Origin: Hyphomicrobiales bacterium
Lineage (GTDB): Bacteria > Pseudomonadota > Alphaproteobacteria > Rhizobiales > Rhizobiaceae
Length of the DNA: 64,000 nucleotides
Direction of reading: 5' to 3'
Assembly (NCBI GenBank): GCA_900466005.1
Contig: UEGQ01000007.1
Coordinates: 124,001 to 188,000, forward strand
Shown here: piece by piece, positions 56,226 through 64,000 of the stretch
Layout: every line of letters begins with the position of its first letter
How positions within the stretch are numbered: position 1 is the first letter of the stretch
Made by a program: the position numbers and the translations under genes
Notes under the pieces: model-generated
Databases searched by the model: none
The model's input: only the letters and a program-made list of their open reading frames with translations
Told to the model about the DNA's origin: nothing

Positions 56226-57092
56226 ATGACCGCCAAGTCCGCCATCCAGGCCTCCATTCAGGCTCCCGTCGACGCCGCCGAGCGACGCGCCCGTCGCCCC
56301 GTCGTCGTCTATCCCAACGGAACGCTGCCGGCTCCGAACATGACACGACTTCAAGAAGCGCGCGGAACCATGGAGAAGATCGACGAAATTATCGTTCCGC
56401 CGCGCGAGGGCGGAACATTCGATGTGCCGAAGGGGCATTTCTTCCGCGTCGTCAGCATCGAGGGACCGCAGGTCGGCGACCTCAACCTCTGGAACGCCGC
56501 CGACCTTTCCGAGCGCTTCTTCAGCGGCAAGACCCGGGCGCTGCATGCGACCCATGTCTCGGTCGGCGACCGGCTCTGGAGCTCGCTGCCGCATCTGCGG
56601 CCGATGGCGACGATCACCCATGATACGCTCGCCTGGTACGGCTGGGACGACGACGGGGCGGGCCTGCACGATGTCATCGGCACGCGCTGCGATCCCTATA
56701 CCAACCGGCTGCTTTCCGGCGGCGACTATCACCACTGCTGCCATTCCAACCTGACACGCGCGCTCGCCGGGGCGAAGGGGTTCGCCTTCCGCGAGGCCGA
56801 ACCGCACGTCCACGACGTGCTCAACGTCTTCATGTGCACCGGCTTTACGAAGGATACGCACCAGTACTTCATGAAGGCGAGCCCGGTCCGGCCCGGCGAT
56901 TACATCGAGTTCTTCGCCGAGATCGACCTCACTGGCGCACTGTCTGCCTGCCCCGGCGGCGATTGCAGCGCCACCCATTCGAGCGACGCTGCCGCGTGCT
57001 ATCCGCTGAAGGTCGAGATCTTCCGGCCGGACATGGAGCTTTTGAGAGATTGGCCGTTCCCCGAGAGGAGCGGCTATCGCAATCCGGAGTAA
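56226..57092 (+). CDS. DUF1989 / urea carboxylase-associated family protein
   Basis: Protein of 288 residues of DUF1989. Conserved parts are GHFFRVVSIEGPQVGDLNLW, HATHVSVGDRLWSSLP, YHHCCHSNLTRAL and DVLNVFMCTGF, with several Cys/His that could bind metal. Some family members are carboxyguanidine deiminase subunits, but those come as a pair beside carboxylase genes, which are absent here. The role is therefore open. ATG 56226 has AGGA 6 bases upstream; a GTG at 56184 is possible. Expression is probably controlled by the divergent LysR protein. Confidence 0.75.
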   Translation: MTAKSAIQASIQAPVDAAERRARRPVVVYPNGTLPAPNMTRLQEARGTMEKIDEIIVPPREGGTFDVPKGHFFRVVSIEGPQVGDLNLWNAADLSERFFSGKTRALHATHVSVGDRLWSSLPHLRPMATITHDTLAWYGWDDDGAGLHDVIGTRCDPYTNRLLSGGDYHHCCHSNLTRALAGAKGFAFREAEPHVHDVLNVFMCTGFTKDTHQYFMKASPVRPGDYIEFFAEIDLTGALSACPGGDCSATHSSDAAACYPLKVEIFRPDMELLRDWPFPERSGYRNPE

Positions 57093-57109
57093 ATCGGAGA
57101 GACGACGGA

Positions 57110-57588
57110 ATGCGAAGAAGCGCGGTCACGTTGCTGCTGTCGGTTGCCTGCATTTCCTGCTCGCCTCTCTCCGGCCAAGCGGGGAAATTGGAAAGCGCTC
57201 TTCTCGCGATCCCCGTTGGTTCATCGGTCAGATTCGAGGATCCAGCGCAGTTTGCCGGAAGAACGATCTGCATGGTTCAGCCATACCAGGACAGTTTGGC
57301 TCTAGAACATCCTCTGGCAGATCGAACGAGTATCTTGCAGATCAAGGATTCGCGTCAAACGAAGCGCATTTCGCGTTTGCTTTGGTCGGCGACAATGAAT
57401 TCGATGTCGTCAAACTACCACGCTCGGACAAGCTCGACATCCTCGCGCTTCATCAAGCCTCTCAATTGTCGCGGGGGACGTTGCCACAAGGCTTCGTCCC
57501 TCGCGAATGCGTCACCGGTCCAGATGCGACGATTGCCAAGATTGAGTTGATGGGGCGAGCGTATGTCCGCTTGGGGCGGATACAGTAG
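57110..57588 (+). pseudogene. Frameshifted small lipoprotein-like gene
   Basis: One frame from ATG 57110 encodes an export signal (SAVTLLLSVACISC) and a plausible mature region up to about QPYQDSLALEHP. Beyond ~57300 that frame becomes basic and Ser-rich (NYHARTSSTSSRFIK). A second frame, offset by two bases and running to the stop at 57588, has protein-like composition (NEYLADQGFASNEAHFAFAL, VGDNEFDVVKLPRSD). The simplest reading is one gene broken by an indel near 57290-57310, or an assembly error. The stretch has lower GC than its neighbours. No family is recognised. Confidence 0.55.
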
Positions 57589-57595
57589 CAGCGTG

Positions 57596-57628
57596 GCGAC
57601 CGGCACGGATCGGTGCCACGGTCGCTTT
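57596..57628. terminator. Hairpin terminator between convergent genes
   Basis: GCGACC-GGCAC pairs with GTGCC-GGTCGC around GGATCG, with an AC bulge; TTT follows on the + strand. It overlaps the end of the HIT gene by two bases. Confidence 0.6.
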
Positions 57629-58052
57629 ACAGCGCCGCCTTGATCTTCTCCGCGTGCGCCTTCAGCACCTCGACGTCTTCCATCTGGCCGGAATGCGGCC
57701 GGAGCGGCACGCCCTCGTAGCGGGGAATGACGTGAAAATGCAGATGGAAGACTGTCTGGCCGGCGGGGAGTTCGTTGAACTGGGTGACGAGAACGCCGTC
57801 GGCGTCGAGCGCCTCCTTGGCGGCAACCGCGAGCTTCTGGACGACCGGGATCGTGCGGGCGAGGACCGCGGGATCGGCGTCGAGCAGGTTGCGCGATCCC
57901 TCCTTGGGAATGACCAGCAGATGGCCCGGCGACTGCGGCATCACGTCCATGAAGGCGAGCGTATGCTCGTCCTCGTAGAGACGAACAGAGGGAATTTCGT
58001 TGCGCAGGATCTTGGCGAAGATGTTGTTGGGGTCGTAGGCCGGGCTGGTCAT
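57627..58052 (-). CDS. HIT family protein (Hint-like nucleotide hydrolase)
   Basis: Histidine-triad protein of 141 residues. The catalytic motif HLHFHVIP is present (H-x-H-x-H), and the N-terminal IFAKILRNEIPSVRLYEDEH is typical of the Hint branch, which hydrolyses adenosine phosphoramidates and acyl-AMP. It is the last of four minus-strand genes (RidA, GDPD, GNAT-like, HIT). Confidence 0.92.
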   Translation of the reverse strand: MTSPAYDPNNIFAKILRNEIPSVRLYEDEHTLAFMDVMPQSPGHLLVIPKEGSRNLLDADPAVLARTIPVVQKLAVAAKEALDADGVLVTQFNELPAGQTVFHLHFHVIPRYEGVPLRPHSGQMEDVEVLKAHAEKIKAAL

Positions 58053-58112
58053 CTTGGGGCTCCTCGTTTCGCTGCGTACCTAACGCGACCGAGGCGGCCG
58101 ATCAAGCGTTCC

Positions 58113-59303
58113 TCAGTCGTCGCGACACTGGCGCTCGCCCTTCCGGAACGGGGTGTGTTCGCCGAGATACTCGCCGATCTGTTCGACCTCGCGGCGCTCG
58201 TGTTCGAGATAGTCGGCGACGGCGCGCCTAAGGCCGGCATGGGCGATGAAATGGGCGGAGTGGGTGGTCACCGGCTGATATCCGCGGGCGAGCTTGTGCT
58301 CGCCCTGCGCTCCGGCCTCGACCTTCTTGAGACCCTTCGCGAGGGCAAAGTCGATCGCCTGGTGATAGCAGACCTCGAAATGCAGGAACGGATGCTCCTC
58401 GATGCAGCCCCAGTGGCGACCGAAGAGCGTGTCGCTGCCGATGAAGTTGATCGCGCCGGCGATGTAATGCCCCTCGCGCTTGGCCATCACCAGCAGGATG
58501 TCGTCGGCCATCCGTTCTCCGATCAGCGAGTAGAAGTCCCGTGTGAGATAGGGACGCCCCCACTTGCGGCTGCCGGTATCCATGTAGAAGGCGAAGAACT
58601 GGTCCCAGACTGCCTCGGTGAGATCGGAGCCGGTGAGCCAGTCGATCGTGATGCCGTCTTCGAGCGCGGCGCGTCGCTCCTTCTTCAGCGCCTTGCGCTT
58701 GCGAGACGCGAGCGTGTCGAGGAAATCGTCGTGGTCCCTGTAGCCGGCGTTCAGGAAATGGAACTGCTGGTCGGTGCGGTGAAGATAGCCCAGTCCCTCG
58801 AAGGCGACGAGCTCGTCTTCGGGCATGAAGGTGACGTGGGCGGAGGAAGCTCCGAGCTTTTCGGTGACCTGGCGCAAGCCTCCGGCGAGCAGCGCGCGGA
58901 CCTCGGCCCGGTGTCGGCCCTGTGCCACCATCAGCCGCGGCCCCGTCGCGGGGGTGAAGGGAATGGTGACCTGCAGCTTGGGATAATAGCGCCCGCCGGC
59001 GCGCTCGTAGGCGTCGGCCCAGCCGTGATCGAAGACATACTCGCCGCGGCTGTGGCTCTTGAGATAGCAGGGGACGGCGCCGATCAGGGTTCCGGCGTCC
59101 TCCAGCAGGAGATGATGCCCGAGCCAGCCGGTCTCGGCGGCCGCCGATCCCGACTCCTCGAGCGCGGAGAGGAATCCATGCGAGTTGAAGGGATTGTAGC
59201 CCCCGCCGGCCTTGTCGCGACCCGCACCCTCGAGCGTGGCCCAAAGTTCGGGCCGGATCGCTGCAAAGGACCGTTCGATCCGGATGGATACCTCTTGCGT
59301 CAT
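58113..59303 (-). CDS. GNAT/FemAB-like protein of the DUF482 family
   Basis: Protein of 396 residues related to GNAT acyltransferases of the COG3146 group (often called peptidogalycan biosynthesis proteins). Characteristic segments are YNPFNSHGFLSALEESGSA, YVFDHGWADAYERAGGRYYP, FTPATGPRLMV, RKWGRPYLTRDFY and HFEVCYHQAIDFA. The substrate is unknown. It lies 10 bases after the GDPD gene stop on the same strand. Confidence 0.85.
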   Translation of the reverse strand: MTQEVSIRIERSFAAIRPELWATLEGAGRDKAGGGYNPFNSHGFLSALEESGSAAAETGWLGHHLLLEDAGTLIGAVPCYLKSHSRGEYVFDHGWADAYERAGGRYYPKLQVTIPFTPATGPRLMVAQGRHRAEVRALLAGGLRQVTEKLGASSAHVTFMPEDELVAFEGLGYLHRTDQQFHFLNAGYRDHDDFLDTLASRKRKALKKERRAALEDGITIDWLTGSDLTEAVWDQFFAFYMDTGSRKWGRPYLTRDFYSLIGERMADDILLVMAKREGHYIAGAINFIGSDTLFGRHWGCIEEHPFLHFEVCYHQAIDFALAKGLKKVEAGAQGEHKLARGYQPVTTHSAHFIAHAGLRRAVADYLEHERREVEQIGEYLGEHTPFRKGERQCRDD

Positions 59304-59313
59304 GCTGCTCCCG

Positions 59314-60048
59314 TCAGGCGGTCGCGACCGTCGTCTCCCGGGGATCGAACCCCTCGAAGGTCATCTGCTCCGCATATTTATAGGTATGCTGTCGCATGAT
59401 TTCATCCCTGACCGTCCAGGTAATGACCGGAATGCCGCGTTCGCGCTGGGCGGTGACGAAGCTGTTCGGCAGATGCGCGGCGCAGTAGGAGATGAAATCG
59501 AGCCCGAGCTGCATCGCTTCGTCGTGGGCGAAGAAGGTTTCGGGCTTGGTGCCTTCGGCCGTCAGCCCGACCGGGTAGGGGCAGTCGAGCGCCTTCAGGT
59601 CCTTCAGCAGCCAGTGGTCGAAGCTCATCAGCGCAACCTTGCCTTCGTAGCCTTCGAGCACGTCGAGCACGGTCACGGCAAAACCGTCGTCCTCCTCGGC
59701 ACTGGTGCCCTTGAGCTCTATCACCAGCGGAACGCGGCCCTTGACGAGCGTCAGCATGTGCCGAAGCGTCGGAATGCGATCGGCGGTGCCGCCGACGGAC
59801 AAGAGGCCGAGCTCGGCCGCGGTGCGCTCGCGCACATCGCCGGCAATGCCGCACAGCCGCTGCAGATCGTGGTCGTGGAACACGACGGGGACACTGTCGG
59901 CCGAAAGCTGCACGTCGCACTCGATCGCAAAGCCGGCATCGATCGCCCGCTGGAAGGCGGAAAGGGTGTTCTCCCAGACGGCCTTGTTCATGTCGTGGAA
60001 ACCGCGATGGGCGACCGGCAGCTCCTTGATCCAGGTGGCGTCGGTCAC
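59314..60048 (-). CDS. Glycerophosphodiester phosphodiesterase family protein
   Basis: TIM-barrel phosphodiesterase of 244 residues that releases glycerol-3-phosphate from glycerophosphodiesters. Catalytic motifs are VAHRGFHD (His, Arg), ENTLSAF, AIECDVQLSADSVPVVFHDH (Glu, Asp, His) and VIELKG. There is no signal peptide, so it is cytoplasmic. The GTG start overlaps the ridA-like stop (GTGA), indicating coupling. Confidence 0.9.
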   Translation of the reverse strand: MTDATWIKELPVAHRGFHDMNKAVWENTLSAFQRAIDAGFAIECDVQLSADSVPVVFHDHDLQRLCGIAGDVRERTAAELGLLSVGGTADRIPTLRHMLTLVKGRVPLVIELKGTSAEEDDGFAVTVLDVLEGYEGKVALMSFDHWLLKDLKALDCPYPVGLTAEGTKPETFFAHDEAMQLGLDFISYCAAHLPNSFVTAQRERGIPVITWTVRDEIMRQHTYKYAEQMTFEGFDPRETTVATA

Positions 60049-60512
60049 TGGCCGATCTCCAGGATGGCGTCGATCTCGACGGCGGCGTTGAGCGGCAGGG
60101 CGGCCATTCCGACGGCTGCGCGGGCGTGCTTGCCGGCGTCGCCGAGGACGTTGGCGATGAGGTTCGAGGCGCCGTTGATGACGAGATGCTGCTCGGTAAA
60201 GCCGGGTGCGGAGGCGACGAAGCCGTTGAGCTTGATGACGCGGGCGATGCGGCCGAGATCGCCGAGCGCCGCCTTTGCCTGCGCGAGAATGTTGATGGCG
60301 CAGAGTTCCGCGGCGCGCTGCGCTGCCGCGAGATCGACGTCACTGCCGACGCGGCCGGTCACCGCGATCTTGCCGTCTTCCATCGGAAGCTGGCCGGAAA
60401 GGTAAAGCAGGTTGCCGCTGATGACGTACGGAACATAGTTCGCAGCCGGTGCGGCGGCGACCGGAAGGCGGATACCCATGGCTTCCAGACGATTGTCGAT
60501 TGTCTCGGACAT
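60045..60512 (-). CDS. RidA family protein
   Basis: Protein of 155 residues of the YjgF/YER057c/UK114 family. It matches the longer subgroup (YVPYVISGNLLYLSGQLPME, RAAELCAINILAQAKAALGD, VKLNGFVASAPGFTEQHLVI). The Arg that binds imine substrates in archetypal RidA lies within the C-terminal part (KHARAAVGMAALPLNAAVEI), so enamine/imine deaminase activity is plausible but not certain. First gene of the minus-strand block. Confidence 0.88.
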   Translation of the reverse strand: MSETIDNRLEAMGIRLPVAAAPAANYVPYVISGNLLYLSGQLPMEDGKIAVTGRVGSDVDLAAAQRAAELCAINILAQAKAALGDLGRIARVIKLNGFVASAPGFTEQHLVINGASNLIANVLGDAGKHARAAVGMAALPLNAAVEIDAILEIGQ

Positions 60513-60632
60513 TCTAGTTTCCCGGTTTTGTTGTAAACATTGAAAAAGAATCTTGCATTACACGAAGGCGTGCCTCGCTTTCGCCGGGACAGTTCTTATA
60601 TCATCGCCGGCCAGTCCAACAGGAGGTATTGA

Positions 60633-61457
60633 ATGTTTCGCTCGAGCTATGCGGTTGCCGCTCTGGCCACCCTCGCAGCCGCCGGCTGGGCGGCAAGCGG
60701 GGCGGAAGCTGCCGCCGGGCGTTTGGCGCCCCACAGGGCCGTCTATGACGTCGAGTTGAAGGAAGCCTCCGAAAGAGCCGGCATCGAGGCGATACGCGGC
60801 CGCATGGTTTATGAGTTCGACGGGTCGGAGTGCAAGGGTTACACGACCAACTTCCGCTTCGTGACCCGAATCGACACGGGCGAGCAGGTGCGGGTAACCG
60901 ACCAGCAGAGCCGCACCTTCGAGGACATCGCCAACGGCAAGTTCCGGTTCGAGACGAAGTCGTTCACCGACGATCAGCTCGACAAGGACGTGAAGGGCAA
61001 GGCCGCCGACGATAACGGCCGGGTCAAGATCGAGATCGAGGGGCCGGCGAAGCGCGCCGTGGAACTGGTCGACAGCCGCTTCCCCGCCGAGCATATGCTG
61101 GAAGTCATCGACAGGGCGAGGAAAGGCGAGACCTTCTTCGAGGCGCGGATATTCGACGGGTCGGAGGACGGCGACCGTAGCTACCTGACGACGACCATCG
61201 TCGGCCATTCGACCGAACCGAGCAAGGACGAACCGGACGCCGGAAAGGCCGGCGCTATGGCCCGGGCGAAGTACTGGCCGGTCTCGATCGCTTACTACGA
61301 CGACAAGACGACCGGAGACCAGTTGCCGGTCTACACCCAGTCCTTCAAGCTTTACGATAACGGCGTCACCCGTGACCTGACCCTCGACTACGGCGACTTC
61401 ATCCTGAGCGGTCATCTCTCGAAACTGGAGATGCTCGAGGATCGCGGCTGCAAATAG
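60633..61457 (+). CDS. eipB: Cell-envelope integrity protein EipB (DUF1849)
   Basis: Periplasmic protein of 274 residues with a cleavable signal (AVAALATLAAAGWAASGAEA). It matches the DUF1849 family, whose Brucella member EipB maintains the cell envelope through a beta-spiral fold. The two cysteines that form its disulfide are present, Cys67 (SECKGY) and Cys273 (DRGCK at the C-terminus). TNFRFVTRIDTGEQVRVTDQ and FFEARIFDGSEDGDRS are conserved segments. It is monocistronic, upstream of rpsB. Confidence 0.88.
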   Translation: MFRSSYAVAALATLAAAGWAASGAEAAAGRLAPHRAVYDVELKEASERAGIEAIRGRMVYEFDGSECKGYTTNFRFVTRIDTGEQVRVTDQQSRTFEDIANGKFRFETKSFTDDQLDKDVKGKAADDNGRVKIEIEGPAKRAVELVDSRFPAEHMLEVIDRARKGETFFEARIFDGSEDGDRSYLTTTIVGHSTEPSKDEPDAGKAGAMARAKYWPVSIAYYDDKTTGDQLPVYTQSFKLYDNGVTRDLTLDYGDFILSGHLSKLEMLEDRGCK

Positions 61458-61502
61458 TCTTCCGGAACCGTATCCCGGAAATGATCTTTGCCGACAAAAG
61501 CC

Positions 61503-61529
61503 TTGATTTCCTGACGAAGTCGCTATAAG
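61503..61529 (+). promoter_or_regulatory. Promoter candidate of rpsB
   Basis: TTGATT and TATAAG are separated by 15 bases, shorter than ideal. The element lies about 125 bases before the rpsB ATG, leaving a GC-rich leader that can form hairpins (for example CCCGGGAGAAATCCGGG at 61563-61579). Confidence 0.4.
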
Positions 61530-61654
61530 GCGGGCGGCATTCCACACGCGAGGCTTGGGATTGCCCGGGAGAAATCCGGGTCGTTCCGCCGGTGGTGCCG
61601 GTCAAACGGCGCTGTTCGCCTCGCGGGGGTTCAACCGGAAAAGGAGAAAAAGGC

Positions 61655-62422
61655 ATGGCATTGCCTGATTTCAGCATGCGCCAGCTTCTGGAAGCTGGTG
61701 TTCACTTCGGTCACCAGACGCACCGCTGGAACCCGAAGATGAAACCGTACATCTTCGGCGATCGCAACAACATTCACATCATCGACCTCGCGCAGACCGT
61801 GCCGATGCTTTCGCGCGCGCTGCAGGTCGTTTCCGACACCGTCGCCCGCGGCGGCCGCGTGCTGTTCGTCGGCACCAAGCGTCAGGCATCCGACCTGATC
61901 GCCGACAGCGCCAAGCGTTCGGCCCAGTACTACGTCAACTCCCGCTGGCTCGGCGGCATGCTGACCAACTGGAAGACCATTTCGAACTCGATCGCTCGCC
62001 TCCGTAAGCTCGACGAGATCCTCGCTTCGGAAGCCCAGGGCTATTCGAAGAAGGAACGCCTCAACCTCGAGCGCGAACGCGAAAAGCTGAACAAGGCTCT
62101 CGGCGGTATCCGCGATATGGGCGGCACCCCGGACCTGATGTTCATCATCGACACCAACAAGGAGAAGATCGCAATCGATGAAGCCAAGCGCCTGGGTATC
62201 CCGGTCGTTGCCATCATCGACTCGAACTGCGATCCGGACCAGATCGACTACGCGATCCCCGGCAACGACGACGCCTCGCGCGCCATTGCTCTCTACTGCG
62301 ACCTGATTGCCCGCGCGGCGATCGACGGTATCGCACGTCAGCAGGGTGCGTCCGGTCGTGACATCGGCGCCTCTGCCGAAGCCCCGATCGAGCCGGCGCT
62401 CGAAGACGAAGCCGGCGCCTGA
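61655..62422 (+). CDS. rpsB: 30S ribosomal protein S2
   Basis: Ribosomal protein of 255 residues. The N-terminus [20 protein letters not shown], then [20 protein letters not shown], is diagnostic, as is [20 protein letters not shown]. The ATG has AAGGAG 10 bases upstream; an open extension to 61592 is not coding. The usual rpsB-tsf-pyrH order follows. Confidence 0.97.
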   Translation: MALPDFSMRQLLEAGVHFGHQTHRWNPKMKPYIFGDRNNIHIIDLAQTVPMLSRALQVVSDTVARGGRVLFVGTKRQASDLIADSAKRSAQYYVNSRWLGGMLTNWKTISNSIARLRKLDEILASEAQGYSKKERLNLEREREKLNKALGGIRDMGGTPDLMFIIDTNKEKIAIDEAKRLGIPVVAIIDSNCDPDQIDYAIPGNDDASRAIALYCDLIARAAIDGIARQQGASGRDIGASAEAPIEPALEDEAGA

Positions 62423-62431
62423 CGATGGCGA

Positions 62432-62464
62432 GCGGCGGAGCCCTTTCGGTCTTCGCCGCGTTTT
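62432..62464 (+). terminator. Terminator/attenuator between rpsB and tsf
   Basis: GCGGCGGA pairs with TTCGCCGC over a 12-base loop, followed by GTTTT. The remaining ~220 bases before tsf hold no gene; they probably carry a separate tsf promoter, which I could not define. Confidence 0.6.
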
Positions 62465-62686
62465 CCTGATACGGGACGGGGCCGCTCTCAGCGATGCTGT
62501 TGGCGGCCTGTTCCTTTGCGGCGCGGACGTTTCGAACTCGCCGCCGCGATAGTCACCAGAGTTTATTATCGTGATGGCGCTGCTTCATCACGTTGTCATA
62601 CTTCCGGGTACAGTTCGTGCCCCAAACAGGGCGCCCTCCGTCGTTTCGGGGGCGGGCGCACCGCTTGAACCGACAAGAGGCAAACA

Positions 62687-63613
62687 ATGACCGAGATCAC
62701 TGCTGCAATGGTGAAGGAACTGCGCGAAAAGACCGGCGCAGGCATGATGGATTGCAAGAAGGCGCTCGCCGAGACCAACGGCGACATGGAAGCCGCCATC
62801 GACTGGCTGCGCGCCAAGGGCATCGCGAAGGCCGACAAGAAGTCCGGCCGTACCGCAGCGGAAGGTCTCGTCGGCATCGCCGGCGCCGGCACCAAGGCCG
62901 TCGTCGTCGAAATCAACTCCGAGACCGACTTCGTCGCCCGCAACGACGCCTTCCAGGACCTCGTTCGCGGCGTTGCCGGCGTTGCGCTTTCGACCGACGG
63001 CTCGGTTGACGCGATTGCCGCCGCCACCTACCCGGCAACCGGCAAGTCTGTCGCCGAAAGCCTGAAGGACGCGATCGCCACCATCGGCGAAAACATGACG
63101 CTGCGTCGCGCGACCCTGCTCTCCGTCGAAGACGGCGTCGTCGCCACCTACATCCACAACGCCGTCGCCGATGGTCTCGGTAAGCTCGGCGTTCTGGTCG
63201 CGCTGAAGTCGACCGGCAACAAGGACGCGCTGAACGCCATCGGCCGCCAGGTCGCCATGCACATCGCTGCCACCAACCCGCTCGCCATCCGCGCCGAGGA
63301 AGTCGACGCCGCTGTTGCCGAACGCGAACGCAACGTCTTCATCGAGCAGTCGCGCGCTTCCGGCAAGCCGGACAACATCATCGAGAAGATGGTCGAAGGC
63401 CGCATGCGCAAGTTCTTCGAGGAAGTCGCGCTGCTCTCGCAGGCCTTCGTCATCAATCCCGATCTGACGGTCGGCGCTGCGATCAAGGAAGCCGAGAAGG
63501 AAGTCGGCGCTCCGATCGAAGTCACCGGCATGGCTCGTCTGCTGCTCGGCGAGGGCGTCGAGAAGGAAGCGACCGACTTCGCCGCCGAAGTCGCAGCCGC
63601 CGCCAAGGGCTGA
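62687..63613 (+). CDS. tsf: Elongation factor Ts
   Basis: Guanine-nucleotide exchange factor for EF-Tu, 308 residues. The N-terminal motif [20 protein letters not shown] and the core [18 protein letters not shown] (contact with EF-Tu) are intact, followed by the coiled segment and the C-terminal module. AAGAGG precedes the ATG. Confidence 0.97.
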   Translation: MTEITAAMVKELREKTGAGMMDCKKALAETNGDMEAAIDWLRAKGIAKADKKSGRTAAEGLVGIAGAGTKAVVVEINSETDFVARNDAFQDLVRGVAGVALSTDGSVDAIAAATYPATGKSVAESLKDAIATIGENMTLRRATLLSVEDGVVATYIHNAVADGLGKLGVLVALKSTGNKDALNAIGRQVAMHIAATNPLAIRAEEVDAAVAERERNVFIEQSRASGKPDNIIEKMVEGRMRKFFEEVALLSQAFVINPDLTVGAAIKEAEKEVGAPIEVTGMARLLLGEGVEKEATDFAAEVAAAAKG

Positions 63614-63644
63614 TCGGCGCTTTCGTCCTTCATTGGAAAAACAT

Positions 63645-63677
63645 GGGCATCGCGTGACAACGCGATGCCCTTCGTGT
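63645..63677 (+). terminator. Terminator after tsf
   Basis: GGGCATCGCGT and ACGCGATGCCC form an 11-bp perfect stem with loop GACA, followed by TTCGTGT. The T run is weak, so some read-through into pyrH is possible. Confidence 0.65.
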
Positions 63678-63707
63678 ATCCGGCATCTAGTCATTCAAGG
63701 AGCGATC

Positions 63708-64000
63708 ATGTCTTCCGCACCTCTCTACAAACGCGTTCTTCTGAAGGCCTCGGGCGAAGCCCTGATGGGCAGCCAGGGTTTTGGTATCGACGTGGCGGTC
63801 GCGGACCGTATTGCCTCCGATATCGCCGAAGCGCGGGCCATGGGTGTGGAGGTCGGCGTCGTGGTCGGCGGAGGCAACATCTTCCGGGGTGTCGCGGTGG
63901 CCTCCAAGGGTGGAGACCGGGTGACCGGCGACCACATGGGGATGCTTGCGACCGTCATCAACGCTCTGGCGCTCGCAACCTCGCTGCGCAAGCTCGAGAT
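63708..64000 (+). CDS. pyrH: UMP kinase (N-terminal part, truncated by window end)
   Basis: Phosphorylates UMP to UDP. The visible 97 residues begin [20 protein letters not shown] and contain the nucleotide-binding [12 protein letters not shown] and [15 protein letters not shown] typical of PyrH. AAGGAG stands 7 bases before the ATG. It has no stop because the window ends. Confidence 0.95.
   Translation, partial: MSSAPLYKRVLLKASGEALMGSQGFGIDVAVADRIASDIAEARAMGVEVGVVVGGGNIFRGVAVASKGGDRVTGDHMGMLATVINALALATSLRKLE

Noticed and set aside
56834..57550. A 238-codon gene overlapping the end of the DUF1989 gene
   Set aside because: The part before 57110 is an out-of-frame reading of the DUF1989 gene. 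Only the section from ATG 57110 has a signal peptide, and it is handled as a probable pseudogene.

Overview
The window is chromosomal DNA of an alphaproteobacterium, most likely a rhizobium of the Sinorhizobium/Ensifer-Rhizobium group. This is inferred from the high GC content, the aapJQMP general amino-acid transporter, small complex I accessory proteins next to tRNA genes, an EipB/DUF1849 protein, PHB synthase and phasin genes, and the block rpsB-tsf-pyrH. No species can be named from sequence reading alone. No transposase, integrase, phage gene or CRISPR array was seen.

Positions 1-3332 hold the end of tig (trigger factor) and a divergent ampC/ampR pair (class C beta-lactamase and its LysR-type regulator).

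Positions 3394-25138 are one uninterrupted 22-kb hydrogen-uptake cluster on the + strand: hupUV, hupSLCDEF, hupGHIJK, hypABFCDEX, hoxA, hupT. It encodes the H2-oxidising membrane [NiFe] hydrogenase (HupSL) with cytochrome b (HupC), its endopeptidase (HupD), a nickel permease-like protein (HupE), the chaperones and rubredoxin of aerobic assembly (HupF-K), the complete Fe(CN)2CO and nickel insertion set (HypABFCDE), the formyl-dependent CO-ligand protein HypX, and an H2-sensing chain (HupUV sensor hydrogenase, HupT kinase, HoxA sigma-54 activator). HupS carries both extra cysteines of the proximal [4Fe-3S] cluster, so the enzyme is predicted to be oxygen-tolerant (group 1d). A sigma-54 promoter candidate precedes hupS, and a consensus-perfect one precedes hupG, so the cluster probably has at least two HoxA/sigma-54 transcription units. 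The hupS leader is long and GC-rich and has a local resemblance to the cobalamin riboswitch core.

Positions 25160-29460 (- strand) hold radC, map, sfsA and phaC. Positions 29643-34807 (+) hold a lipoprotein gene, alaC, hom and recJ. Positions 34837-35245 hold a tandem duplication of tRNA-Glu, each copy with its own promoter. Positions 35435-39511 hold a lipoprotein, glyoxalase I, a double cold-shock-domain protein, a DUF192 protein, tRNA-Pro, a complex I NDUFS4-like protein, tRNA-Arg and an SNase-like protein.

Positions 39602-43873 (-) are the aapJQMP operon, facing away from metC. Positions 45423-49885 hold a flavin monooxygenase, an NDUFS6-like zinc-finger protein, an alpha/beta hydrolase, an enoyl-CoA hydratase, cysE and a DUF3126 gene. 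Positions 50077-54027 hold phasin, clpS-clpA and an NTF2-like gene. Positions 54146-57092 hold azlCD, a LysR regulator with an 11-bp dyad next to its start, and a divergent DUF1989 gene. A frameshifted lipoprotein gene follows. The last part holds HIT, GNAT-like, GDPD and RidA genes (-), eipB, rpsB, tsf and the start of pyrH (+).
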